Shown piece after piece: positions 52,403 to 60,633 of a stretch of DNA of 64,000 bases (the stretch's first letter is position 1; every line of letters begins with the position of its first letter). Below the pieces are notes generated by a model that worked only from the letters and a program-made list of their open reading frames with translations, had not been told where the DNA came from and searched no databases. This stretch comes from JAMXLO01 sp963812475 (lineage in GTDB: Bacteria; Pseudomonadota; Alphaproteobacteria; Acetobacterales; Acetobacteraceae): positions 45,822 through 109,821 of the forward strand of contig CAWEVI010000004.1 in the NCBI GenBank assembly GCA_963812475.1. The letters are read 5' to 3'. Made by a program: the position numbers and the translations under genes.

Positions 52403-52596
52403 TCATGAATCGATGATGCCGGGCGGCGCTTTGTCGAGTGCTTCGCGGAAATCCTCGTCCGCCACATCCGAGATGCTGCGCGACCGCTGTTCCGCCACAC
52501 AACACAAATTCCGGAGGAACGGCGGTAAAGCTCATCCGATAGCCGGATCTGAGGCTTCGGAAGTATGTCGAGGTGGAGCACAAGGTCGGCAGCCAC
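52403..52596 (-). pseudogene. Degraded AbiEii-type nucleotidyltransferase fragment
   Basis: Three adjacent frames together spell the start of an AbiEii-like nucleotidyltransferase: ILPKPQIRLSDEL, then FTAVPPEFVLCGGTAVAQHL, then DVADEDFREALDKAPPG before a stop at 52403. The GGTA motif is the nucleotide-binding signature of the family, whose members are toxins in abortive-infection systems. The gene is shifted at least twice and cut short beside the ISL3 element, so it is not functional. Confidence 0.6.
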
Positions 52597-52865
52597 ACGG
52601 TGATGTTATAACACGGTCCGGGCGGGAAGCGACCGGATCCAACGTGGTTAGGTCTGCCGAGAAGACGTGGATGCCCGGCCTTCGCCTGCCATGACAATAT
52701 GGTGGAGCCGTTGTGCTTCTTGAAGCACTCGTTCTCCACCGGATCCGTAATGCCCGTCCGCCATGTTTTATCGATCCTGAGTTCTGCACGAAGGCTTGAG
52801 CATTGCGACACTGGAGCAAGTGCGGGAGAATTTCCGGGCAGCGCAAGAGGGAGAGTATTCTACCC
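52597..52865. other. Intergenic stretch with no recognised gene
   Basis: Between the broken nucleotidyltransferase and the cupin gene no coding sequence or RNA can be supported. GAGGGAGAG near 52848 may serve the cupin gene as a rather distant ribosome site. Confidence 0.45.
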
Positions 52866-53270
52866 ATGATGATCCCCCGTGTCTGGACCGACGAACTGGG
52901 AGCGTCACACTTCGCAGACCTGGATCTCCCAGAGGCCATGATGCCGTCGGCATCAGGGCTACCTGAAATGCAGTCGACAAGCTCGATGCCTGTCGAAAGT
53001 TTTCGGCTGGTCACGACGACGCCGCAAGCGATGACTCGTGGCTGGCACCCTGCCCCGGCGCGACAATTCGTAATCGTCGTAAGTGGTGCAATCGCCGTCG
53101 AAGTGTCCGATGGCGAGACGCGGCGGCTTGATGCTGGTTCAATGATCTTTTTCGAGGACGTAGTCGGAAGAGGTCATCTGAACCGCATAGTCGACGATCA
53201 GGAGATCATACTCGCCTTCCTCACTGTGCCGGAACACTGGAGCCCCTTGCCCCAAGTCCGAAAGTCTTGA
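52866..53270 (+). CDS. Cupin-domain protein
   Basis: Single-domain cupin, 134 residues, small beta-barrel. Motif region RQFVIVVSGAIAVEVSDGET followed by LDAGSMIFFEDVVGRGHLNR. Of the usual metal ligands only the last His (GHLN) is clear, so metal-dependent activity is doubtful. Stand-alone gene between the broken nucleotidyltransferase and the secreted hydrolase. Confidence 0.7.
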   Translation: MMIPRVWTDELGASHFADLDLPEAMMPSASGLPEMQSTSSMPVESFRLVTTTPQAMTRGWHPAPARQFVIVVSGAIAVEVSDGETRRLDAGSMIFFEDVVGRGHLNRIVDDQEIILAFLTVPEHWSPLPQVRKS

Positions 53271-53316
53271 CCTGTGCAACGGCCAGACAGCCCCATCGAC
53301 CAAATGCCTTATGCAC

Positions 53317-53322
53317 TATAAT
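53317..53322 (+). promoter_or_regulatory. Candidate -10 box of the secreted hydrolase gene
   Basis: An exact TATAAT lies 22 bases before the ATG at 53345. The -35 region is weak (tcgacc, 15 bases upstream of the box). Confidence 0.35.
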
Positions 53323-53344
53323 TGAAACACACGAGGCCGCCCGC

Positions 53345-54895
53345 ATGCGATCGCTCCTAGCGCTCCGAGATCTGACCGTGGCGGCCTCGTGCGCGGCATT
53401 CCTCGCCCCACTGGCCTCCGCACAGTACGCGCCGCCGGCCGCACGAACGGTGCCGCGTTTCGAGCCCGCGCCATGCCCACAACTGCCGGGCGCCGAAGAG
53501 CTGGCCAAGGCGAGCTGCGGCTACCTCATCGTCCCGGAAAATCGCAGCCGCCCGGCCGGCCGCACAATTCGGCTCATGATCGCAAAATACCCCGCGCGCT
53601 CATCGGAGAAGCGGGCCGATCCCATTGTCTATCTGTCCGGCGGACCGGGCGACATCGCCCCCCTGGAGGTCAACGGCCTCATCGCTGCCGACTTCATCCG
53701 CGACCGGGACATCCTGGTGATGAGCCAGCGCGGCACCATGTTCTCGCAGCCCGCGCTCACCTGCGCGTCCGCCGACGACTTCGACCGGAAGCTTCTCGGC
53801 CTCCGCTTCTATTCCGCCGCAACCGAGCGCGCCCATCTGGCGGCGACGCAAACCTGCCACCGGGAACTCGTCGCCACCGGCGCCGACCTCAGCGCCTACA
53901 ATTCAACCGAGAGCGCCGCCGATTTCGCCGACCTCCGCAAGGTGCTCGGCATTGCCGCGTGGAATGTCTACGGCACATCCTACGGTTCCTACCTGGCGCA
54001 GACGCTCATGCGCGACCACCCCGAGGGCATCCGCAGCGTCATCCTCGATTCGGTTCTGCCGACGACCTACACCGTTCCCGGAAACTGGCAGATCACACGC
54101 GCCGGCTTCGACAATCTCTTCCATGCCTGCGCGGCGGACACGGCCTGCAATGCAGCGCATCCGCATCTCGAAGCAACTTTCACCCAACTGGTCAACAAAC
54201 TCGAGGCCACGCCCCTGACGACAACCGTCAATGACCCGGCCACCGGCAAAGCGGTCAAGGTCGTTCTCGACGGCGGGGCACTCATCGACTGGCTGCGCAA
54301 CCAGAACTACGCCGTGCCCCTGCTGCGGGCCGCGCCGGACCGGATCGACGGGCTCGCCGCCGGCCGTTCCAATTCAATCGAGGCGATCGCCAAGGATCGC
54401 GTAACCCGGGCACCGCCACCCGGTCCGGATGTCCCTGCCCTCGGCATCGGGCTGTCCTATGGCGTCAGCTGTCGCGAAGACTATCCGTTCGCGACGCCGC
54501 AGGATCTCGCCGCGGCGGGCCGGAAAGCGTTTCCGGACTATCCGCCCTCGGTGCAGCGCGAGGCCGTCGGCGGCTGGGCCTATATCAACCAGGACTGCCG
54601 CCAGGTCTGGAAGGTCCCCGCCGCCCCGCAGGCAATGCGCGAGCCCGTCGCGAGCAGTATTCCGACGCTGCTCGTCTCCGGCAGCTTCGATACGTTGACG
54701 TCGCTTGCCGGGGCGAAGGCCGCGGCGGCGCGCCTGTCAAAAGCGACGATCATCAGCATCCCCGGCATCGGGCATTTCGTGGCCCCTCAATCGCCGTGTG
54801 CCCAGACGGTCATCACATCATTCCTCGCCGATCCGGGCGCCCCCGACACGTCCTGCGTCGGCGCTGTGAAGCCGCCCACCTTCGCTCCTTTTTAA
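53345..54895 (+). CDS. Secreted alpha/beta hydrolase (TAP-like/prolyl aminopeptidase-related)
   Basis: Exported hydrolase of 516 residues. The signal peptide (LTVAASCAAFLAPLASA) ends near residue 26. The fold matches tripeptidyl-aminopeptidase-like enzymes: YLSGGPGDIA (oxyanion region), LVMSQRGTMFSQPALTC, nucleophile YGTSYGSYLAQ with Ser212, C-terminal SIPTLLVSGSFDTLTS (Asp) and IPGIGHFVAPQSPC (His). The TAP C-terminal domain encloses the last two. Periplasmic peptidase or esterase; substrate unknown. GAGG precedes the ATG. Confidence 0.82.
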   Translation: MRSLLALRDLTVAASCAAFLAPLASAQYAPPAARTVPRFEPAPCPQLPGAEELAKASCGYLIVPENRSRPAGRTIRLMIAKYPARSSEKRADPIVYLSGGPGDIAPLEVNGLIAADFIRDRDILVMSQRGTMFSQPALTCASADDFDRKLLGLRFYSAATERAHLAATQTCHRELVATGADLSAYNSTESAADFADLRKVLGIAAWNVYGTSYGSYLAQTLMRDHPEGIRSVILDSVLPTTYTVPGNWQITRAGFDNLFHACAADTACNAAHPHLEATFTQLVNKLEATPLTTTVNDPATGKAVKVVLDGGALIDWLRNQNYAVPLLRAAPDRIDGLAAGRSNSIEAIAKDRVTRAPPPGPDVPALGIGLSYGVSCREDYPFATPQDLAAAGRKAFPDYPPSVQREAVGGWAYINQDCRQVWKVPAAPQAMREPVASSIPTLLVSGSFDTLTSLAGAKAAAARLSKATIISIPGIGHFVAPQSPCAQTVITSFLADPGAPDTSCVGAVKPPTFAPF

Positions 54896-54919
54896 CTCGA
54901 AGCCGCCCAGCTCCATCGA

Positions 54920-55687
54920 TCAGCCCGCGAGAATGCCGCCATCGACCGCCATGGCATGGCCCACCATGAAGCTCGCCGCCGGACTGCATAGCCAGACCAC
55001 GGCAGCGGCGATCTCCTCCAACTCACCGAAGCGTCCGATGGGTTCCTGCGCCACCATCCGCGCCACGATTTCCGGATCGTAATTCTTCGTGACGAAGACG
55101 GCCATCGGCGTTTTGACCATGCCCGGGCAGACCGCGTTGATGCGGATACCCTTGGCGGCGTAGTCGAGGGCGACGCTCCGGGTCAGTCCGATCACCGCGT
55201 GCTTGCTCGCGGAATAGGCGCTGCGGCCTCTCGAACCCTTCAGACCGCCGATCGAGGAACAGTTGACGATGGCGCCACTTCCCTGCGCCATCATCTGGCG
55301 GAGTTCGCCCTTCATGCAGTTCCACACGCCGCGCAGATTGACACCCATCACGCGTTCGAATTCGTCGTCGCTGGTTTCCAGAAACGCAGCTGCCTCGGAA
55401 TTCACGCCGGCATTGTTGAAGGCCACGTCGAGCCGCCCATAGGTGCTGACGGTGTGCTTGATCATCGCCTCGACCTGAGCGGTGTCCGTCACGTCACAGG
55501 TGACGCCAACCGCGTTGTGCCCCTCCGCGCGCAGGCCCTCGGCCGCCTTGCCGATCGTCGCCTCGTCGCGATCGGCGAGCACCACGGATGCGCCGGCCTT
55601 GGCGAAGGCCGCTGCCGTCGCCAGGCCGATGCCACCGCCCGCTCCGGTAACGAGTGCCACTTTGCCATCGAACGCTGTCATTGCCAT
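54920..55687 (-). CDS. SDR-family NAD(P)-dependent oxidoreductase
   Basis: Classical short-chain dehydrogenase, 255 residues. Cofactor motif TGAGGGIG at 14-21, acidic Asp after strand 2 (VLADRD) suggesting NAD preference, NNAG near 91, catalytic Ser in VNCSSIGG, and Tyr158/Lys162 in YSASK. The C-terminus ends HAMAVDGGILAG, typical of the FabG-like group. Substrate unknown. Faces the hydrolase gene tail-to-tail. Confidence 0.9.
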   Translation of the reverse strand: MAMTAFDGKVALVTGAGGGIGLATAAAFAKAGASVVLADRDEATIGKAAEGLRAEGHNAVGVTCDVTDTAQVEAMIKHTVSTYGRLDVAFNNAGVNSEAAAFLETSDDEFERVMGVNLRGVWNCMKGELRQMMAQGSGAIVNCSSIGGLKGSRGRSAYSASKHAVIGLTRSVALDYAAKGIRINAVCPGMVKTPMAVFVTKNYDPEIVARMVAQEPIGRFGELEEIAAAVVWLCSPAASFMVGHAMAVDGGILAG

Positions 55688-55796
55688 GCCGTGCCATTTG
55701 ACCTGTTGTGAATGGTGGTCCCGCCGTCAAATATCCGCTCGTCCGGTCAGCCGGCGGCACATCGATCAAGACCAGCCTCCGGCCACGCTGGCGCGA

Positions 55797-56768
55797 TCAT
55801 TTCGCCAGGATGCGCGCAAGCTCGACCAGTTCCGTATCGACCCGCTTGGTGCGTCCGACGATGTCCGCGAGCGGCGTCCGCGTGACCTCGTTCTTCTGCC
55901 AGCCGACCAATACGCCGGTTTCACCATCGCTCAGGGACTTGACGGCGCCGACGCCCAATCGTGTAGCCAGCAGGCGATCAAACGCGCTGGGCGGTGCGCC
56001 GCGCACGACGTGCCCAAGCGTCGTGGCACGCAGCTCAAAGCCCGTCCTCTGCTTGTCGGCGTCGAAATACGCCAGGATCCTGGTGGCATTTTCCTTGACG
56101 CCCTCGGCAATCACCACGATCGCATGCGTCTTGCCACGCTCGTAGGCAGCGTGCAGCCGCTGCGCAATCTCGCTCGCCGATACCTCGTGCTCGGGCGTGG
56201 AGATGACTTCCGCACCCCCCGCGAGACCCGCCATCATCGCCAGATAGCCGCAGTCCCGCCCCATGGTCTCAACCAGAAAGGCCCGATTGTGTGACGAACC
56301 GGTCGTGCGCAGGTGGTCGATCGCCTCGAGCGTGACGTTGATGGCGGTGTCGCAGCCGATGGAAATATCCGTGCCGAGCAGGTCGTTGTCGATGGTGGAC
56401 GCGATGCCGACCACATGAACCCCAAGCTGGCTGAACATATGTGACCCGGTCTGCGAGCCGTTTCCGCCAATCACCACCACGCCGTCGATGCCCTGTTGGG
56501 CGAGGTTGCGAAGCGCCTTCGACCGGCCGCTCTCCTCGCGGAATTCGGCGGATCGAGCGCTGCCAAGGAATGTGCCACCGACCTGAATGATGCCACCCAC
56601 GTCGCGCGCACTCAGTTGTCGGAACTGACCATCGACCAGACCTTGCCAGCCCTGGCGCACGCCATAGACCGTCATGCCCTGATCGAGCGCACTGCGGGTG
56701 ACGGCGCGGATGGCCGCATTCATGCCAGGGGCGTCACCACCACTCGTAAGGACCGCGATGTGCTTCAT
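55797..56768 (-). CDS. pfkA: 6-phosphofructokinase
   Basis: Phosphorylates fructose-6-phosphate, committing step of glycolysis; 323 residues. Motifs: LTSGGDAPGMNAAIRAV, VVIGGNGSQTGSH, STIDNDLLGTDISIGCDTA (catalytic Asp in IDND), ETMGRDCGYLAMMAGLAGGA. The second motif is usually GGDGS; here Asp is replaced by Asn. The next Gly is kept, which in this family goes with ATP rather than pyrophosphate as donor. Start ATG 56768 (MKHIAVLTSGG); the region upstream is non-coding. Confidence 0.9.
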   Translation of the reverse strand: MKHIAVLTSGGDAPGMNAAIRAVTRSALDQGMTVYGVRQGWQGLVDGQFRQLSARDVGGIIQVGGTFLGSARSAEFREESGRSKALRNLAQQGIDGVVVIGGNGSQTGSHMFSQLGVHVVGIASTIDNDLLGTDISIGCDTAINVTLEAIDHLRTTGSSHNRAFLVETMGRDCGYLAMMAGLAGGAEVISTPEHEVSASEIAQRLHAAYERGKTHAIVVIAEGVKENATRILAYFDADKQRTGFELRATTLGHVVRGAPPSAFDRLLATRLGVGAVKSLSDGETGVLVGWQKNEVTRTPLADIVGRTKRVDTELVELARILAK

Positions 56769-56987
56769 GAGTCCGAGATTATGACCGTGTGTCCGGCGGA
56801 CAGGCAAAAAAAGTGCCGGCTCGCCACGATCGTCCGCAAAATGCCGCTCACCAATCTCCTGCCACGGCAAACAATTCGCATGCCGCCACGAGGAGCCTCA
56901 CGGCGACGTGCCATGGCGTGTCACATTGAGGTCAAATTCTTCGGTTTGTTCGCATCCGGTCACCAGTGATGCGAAGGCGGAAAGCGA

Positions 56988-58220
56988 TTGCACATTGCAG
57001 GCTCTGACACGCTGATCCGCGCACGTACGCTGCCCGCCACCGTGCGCGCGGACAGCAAACTCGTGCAACTCGAGGCGCTGCGCGGTCTCGCAGCGTTCAT
57101 CGTCGTCGCCTGGCACTTCCTGTGGGCCTTTGATCCGGCAAAGCTCGGCATCGTTGACGGCTTCGACCCATCCGCCACCATGCTCGGCAGCGTCGGCTTT
57201 GCTTCGATCGACGGACCCGCGGCCGTCACGCTGTTCTTTGTCCTGTCGGGCTTCGTCCTGCCGCTCGGCTTCTTCCGCTCAGGCCATACCGACATCGTGA
57301 TGCGCGCCGCCGCCAAGCGCTGGCTGCGTCTGGTCTGCCTGGTGATGCTCGCCGTGCTGCTTTCCTGGCTGTTGTTCCGCCTGGGCCTGTATCGGCACCG
57401 AGAGGCCGCACAGCTGAGCCAGTCGGCCTGGCTCGGCACGTTCGGCGGTTCCCATCCGCAACAAGGTTTCTCCCCATCGCTGCTGGGCGCGCTGGCCGAG
57501 GGCTCGCTGTTCGCGTTTCTCCGCGAACCGGACATGTACGATCCCGTGCTCTGGACCATGCATCACGAGTTCCTTGGCAGCTTCGTCACATTCTTCCTCG
57601 CGGTTGTCGAAGTGTCGGGCACGCGCCGCGGCGGCCGCTGGCTGCTCGTGGTGGCCGCGGTCGTGGTTCAGTTCACCGATCCCTACCTTATCGCGTTCGT
57701 TCTCGGCACCGGGCTCGCCTGGCTCGTCGCGCGCTTCGACATCCGCCTGTCGCCAGGAGTAGCGCTGGCGTGCATCGCGGCGGGAATTTTCCTGTTTGGG
57801 TATCTGGAGCCGCGTGGTGCCTACGCCGCCTTCGCCGCGGTGCAGGATCCGGGTCCCGCACGCTTCGACCGCATCGCCATTCACACCGTGAGCGGTCTGA
57901 TGATCATCGTCGGCTTGATCGGCAACCACCGGCTTGGCCTGTCGCTCGCGTCACCACCGTTTCGGCTGCTTGGGCGCTTGTCGTTCCCGGTCTATCTGTT
58001 CCACTTTCCGCTGCTCTGCTCGGTCGCATGCGGCCTGTTCGTCGTGCTGCAGCCGGCCATGTCGCATCAGGGCACGCTGCTGCTGGTGGCCGCCGTCTAT
58101 GCTCCGCTGGTCATCGGCGTCGGCTACCTGTTCGCCCGCGTTGACGATCTGTGGCTGGGCTGGGTCAATCGGTTCTCCTCGCGTCTGATCACGCCGTATC
58201 AGGGCAACCACAGGACCTGA
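56988..58220 (+). CDS. Acyltransferase family 3 membrane protein
   Basis: Integral membrane O-acyltransferase (Acyl_transf_3), about 410 residues with ten or so membrane segments. Signature LEALRGLAAFIVVAWHFLWA with the catalytic-type His, LFFVLSGFVLPLGFF, and LWTMHHEFLGSF. Members acylate polysaccharides, lipids or antibiotics; the target is unknown. A TTG at 56988 is used because no ATG precedes the family core; a GTG further in (VRADSKLVQLEAL) is possible. It overlaps the epmA end by 22 bases tail-to-tail. Confidence 0.85.
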   Translation: MHIAGSDTLIRARTLPATVRADSKLVQLEALRGLAAFIVVAWHFLWAFDPAKLGIVDGFDPSATMLGSVGFASIDGPAAVTLFFVLSGFVLPLGFFRSGHTDIVMRAAAKRWLRLVCLVMLAVLLSWLLFRLGLYRHREAAQLSQSAWLGTFGGSHPQQGFSPSLLGALAEGSLFAFLREPDMYDPVLWTMHHEFLGSFVTFFLAVVEVSGTRRGGRWLLVVAAVVVQFTDPYLIAFVLGTGLAWLVARFDIRLSPGVALACIAAGIFLFGYLEPRGAYAAFAAVQDPGPARFDRIAIHTVSGLMIIVGLIGNHRLGLSLASPPFRLLGRLSFPVYLFHFPLLCSVACGLFVVLQPAMSHQGTLLLVAAVYAPLVIGVGYLFARVDDLWLGWVNRFSSRLITPYQGNHRT

Positions 58221-59263
58221 TCGACACGGTCGGCACCCGAGGCAATCATCGCCAGCCGGTCGAAGCCGAGCGCAATGCCGGCCGACGGCGGCATCCCCAA
58301 TGCCAGTGCGCCGAGGAAATCCTCATCGAGCGGCCAGTCGGGGCTGGTTCCCGTCGGCTCAGACGTCGTGGATAGCCGGCTCACGCCCGGTCCTGACGGG
58401 TCAGGCGACGGCTCGGGCTGGAGCGTATGGCGTCGCGCGCGGTCGGCCACGAAGCGCGCACGCTGCTCGTCGGCATCGGTCAGTTCGACGAAGGCGTTGG
58501 CCAGTTCGATGCCGCAGACGAACAGCTCGAACCGTTCGGCGACGCGGGGGTCCGCTGGGTCGCGGCGTGCCAGCGCGGCCTGGGCTGCGGGCCAATGCGT
58601 GAGGAAGCTTGGATGCGCCCGCCCGATCCGTGGCTCGACCCGCTCCAACAGAAGCCGGAAGAACAGGTCCTCCCAGGTTTCCCCCGCACGCAGGCGCGAT
58701 CCGGCGGCGGCTGCCAGCGCTGGCGCATCGCCGGCGGTTGCCAGCACGTCAACGCCGACATCGCGCGCGAAGGCTTCGGCGACGGTCAGGCGTTCGATGC
58801 GGGAAAGGTCAGTTGTCACGCCGCGGCAGGACACGACCGGCGCCAGGACGGCGCGCAGATAGGCCGTGGTTTCCTCGATTAGCGAGTCCATCCCGGCGCC
58901 CGGTCGATACCATTCCAGCATGGTGAACTCAGCCGCGTGCAGGTCGCTGCCCTCGCCGTTTCGCCACACCCGGGCAATCTGGAAGATCGGCCCCGCCCCC
59001 GCCACCAGCAGCTTCTTCATGGCGAATTCCGGACTGGTGTGCAGCCAGAGCGGCTCGCGGCTGCCGTCCGGATGCTCCCGTTCGGTGCGGAAGGCACGCA
59101 GGTGCACCTCCTCGCCGGGGACACGCACCGCACAGGGTGTTTCGACCTCGGCATAACCGCGCGATGTGAAGAAGGCGCGTGTCGCCTGTAGCAGCAGCGC
59201 GCGTCGGCGCAGGAAAGGCAGGCGTGCGGCCAAACTTTCGGGATGCCAGACGGGGCGGGCCAT
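58199..59263 (-). CDS. epmA: EF-P--(R)-beta-lysine ligase EpmA (GenX), with internal insert
   Basis: Class II lysyl-tRNA-synthetase paralogue that attaches beta-lysine to elongation factor P, helping ribosomes at polyproline; 354 residues. Catalytic-core motifs: FFTSRGYAEVETPC, LHTSPEFAMKKLLVAG (motif 2 region), FQIARVWRNGE, HAAEFTMLEWYR, ELANAFVELTD, and motif 3 GIALGFDRLAMIASGAD. No anticodon-binding domain, as expected. Between DRARRH and WPLDEDFLGAL there are about 25 extra residues (PEPSPDPSGPGVSRLSTTS and on) not usual in the family, encoded by sequence with small palindromes. Neither efp nor epmB is nearby. Confidence 0.85.
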   Translation of the reverse strand: MARPVWHPESLAARLPFLRRRALLLQATRAFFTSRGYAEVETPCAVRVPGEEVHLRAFRTEREHPDGSREPLWLHTSPEFAMKKLLVAGAGPIFQIARVWRNGEGSDLHAAEFTMLEWYRPGAGMDSLIEETTAYLRAVLAPVVSCRGVTTDLSRIERLTVAEAFARDVGVDVLATAGDAPALAAAAGSRLRAGETWEDLFFRLLLERVEPRIGRAHPSFLTHWPAAQAALARRDPADPRVAERFELFVCGIELANAFVELTDADEQRARFVADRARRHTLQPEPSPDPSGPGVSRLSTTSEPTGTSPDWPLDEDFLGALALGMPPSAGIALGFDRLAMIASGADRVDQVLWLP

Positions 59264-59333
59264 GCTGCGATGTTAGACCAGAACCAATGGCAGTGCTGGC
59301 GCCAACCAGCAGGACGGAATGGTCAGAATCCCA

Positions 59334-60329
59334 TCAGGCGCTTGAACGAAGCTTCGCCCCGGCCTGCCCGCGCGCGCGCGCCGGCCTGTCGCGGTTCACC
59401 GGCTTGGTCGTGGGGCCCAGTGGTTCCACGATGTCAGGCAGTTGCGCCTGGATGAACCTGCCCAACACCAGCAGGTCATCGCTACGCGGGAAGCTTGCGC
59501 GCCACAGCAGGCCAATGCGCCGATGCGCCATCGCTGCATTGATCGGGCGAACCTCCAACCGCTGATCGTCCCCGACGAGGTGTGGCACCGCCATCGCCGG
59601 AAGCAGCGTGCTGCCAAGTCCCGCGGCGACCATCTCGCAGATCGTCTCCAGGCTGGTCGCGCGGAAGTCGTCGGCCGGTGTATCCCGCTCGCGGAGCTGA
59701 TCGCGACACACCGCCAGAGCCTGATCGCGCAGACAGTGGCCCTCATCAAGCAGCAGCAGCCGCTCCTGCGCCAGATCGCTTTCCGTGACGGCCGGCCGGT
59801 TGCTGAGCTTATGTCCGGTCGGACAGACGAAGCAGAACTGTTCCCGGAACAACGGCATCGACGGGTGGACGCCGGTCTGCTCGGGCAAGGCGATCAGCAG
59901 CACGTCCAGCGCATGCGCCTCGAGTGCCGCGAGAAGGTTGTCGGTGAGGTCCTCGCGCAGAACCAGCCGAAGGTGCGGATAGCTCTGGTGCAGGTCGTTC
60001 AGAAACAACGGGAGGATATACGGGCTCAGCGTCGGTATGATACCGAGGCGCAGCACGCTGGTGAGCACTCCATGGCGATGGCGCGCCAGTTCCGTGATCT
60101 GGTCCGCATCCTCGAGGATACGGCGTGCGTGCGTCACGATCCGTTCGCCGATCGGCGTGAGCGTCACCGAGCGCGTGGTTCGCTCGACCAGCTGCACACC
60201 GAGGCCTTCCTCCAGCTTGCGCAACTGGCTGCTGAGCGTGGGCTGCGTGATATGACAGCGCTCCGCCGCGTGGCCGAAGTGCCGCAGGTCCGCGACCGCA
60301 ATCAGATAGCGGAGCTCAGCCAGGGTCAT
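59334..60329 (-). CDS. oxyR: Hydrogen-peroxide-sensing regulator OxyR
   Basis: LysR-family peroxide sensor, 331 residues. N-terminal helix-turn-helix LRYLIAVADLRHFGHAAERC then TQPTLSSQLRKLEEGLGVQL. The sensing cysteines are exactly at 199 and 208 in EGHCLRDQALAVC, matching E. coli OxyR, followed by ATSLETICEMVAAGLGSTLL. The C-terminus carries an extra Arg/Ala-rich tail. ATG 60329 is taken because GAGGG is seven bases upstream; an ATG at 60335 is too close to it. No catalase or peroxiredoxin gene is adjacent in this window. Confidence 0.93.
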   Translation of the reverse strand: MTLAELRYLIAVADLRHFGHAAERCHITQPTLSSQLRKLEEGLGVQLVERTTRSVTLTPIGERIVTHARRILEDADQITELARHRHGVLTSVLRLGIIPTLSPYILPLFLNDLHQSYPHLRLVLREDLTDNLLAALEAHALDVLLIALPEQTGVHPSMPLFREQFCFVCPTGHKLSNRPAVTESDLAQERLLLLDEGHCLRDQALAVCRDQLRERDTPADDFRATSLETICEMVAAGLGSTLLPAMAVPHLVGDDQRLEVRPINAAMAHRRIGLLWRASFPRSDDLLVLGRFIQAQLPDIVEPLGPTTKPVNRDRPARARGQAGAKLRSSA

Positions 60330-60520
60330 TGGCATTCCCTCATTGCCGCACTCTATCGATAAGATCGTATCCTTAGATTGGGCAAATGAGTGGGCCGCTG
60401 CAAGTGTGCGCGCTGTTCGGCGCTGGTCCGACTCGCCTGCACGGCATGGGTGAATGCGACGCGAGCGTGACACTGATGCGTGCCCGGCGCATGGGAAGGC
60501 TGGTGGTGCAGCCAAAAAAG

Positions 60521-60612
60521 CTCCCCCTCCCTTGCGGGAGGGGGCTAGGGGGAGGGGTCAGCGCCCAAAACCGGCGGCACTCCTCCCCAACGCCCTCCCC
60601 AATGGGGAGGGG
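60521..60612. repeat. GC-rich dispersed palindromes, copies 5a and 5b
   Basis: CTCCCCCTCCC / GGGAGGGGG around ttgc at 60521-60544, and CCTCCCC / GGGGAGG around aat at 60594-60610. They occupy much of the 298-base gap between oxyR and the NHL gene and may end the NHL operon transcript. The rest of the gap shows nothing recognisable. Confidence 0.75.
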
Positions 60613-60633
60613 AGTATCTGCCTCTGCGAACGA

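Noticed and set aside
60376..60520. Possible small gene or RNA between oxyR and the NHL gene
   Set aside because: Short, without ribosome site, conserved pattern or fold apart from the palindromes.
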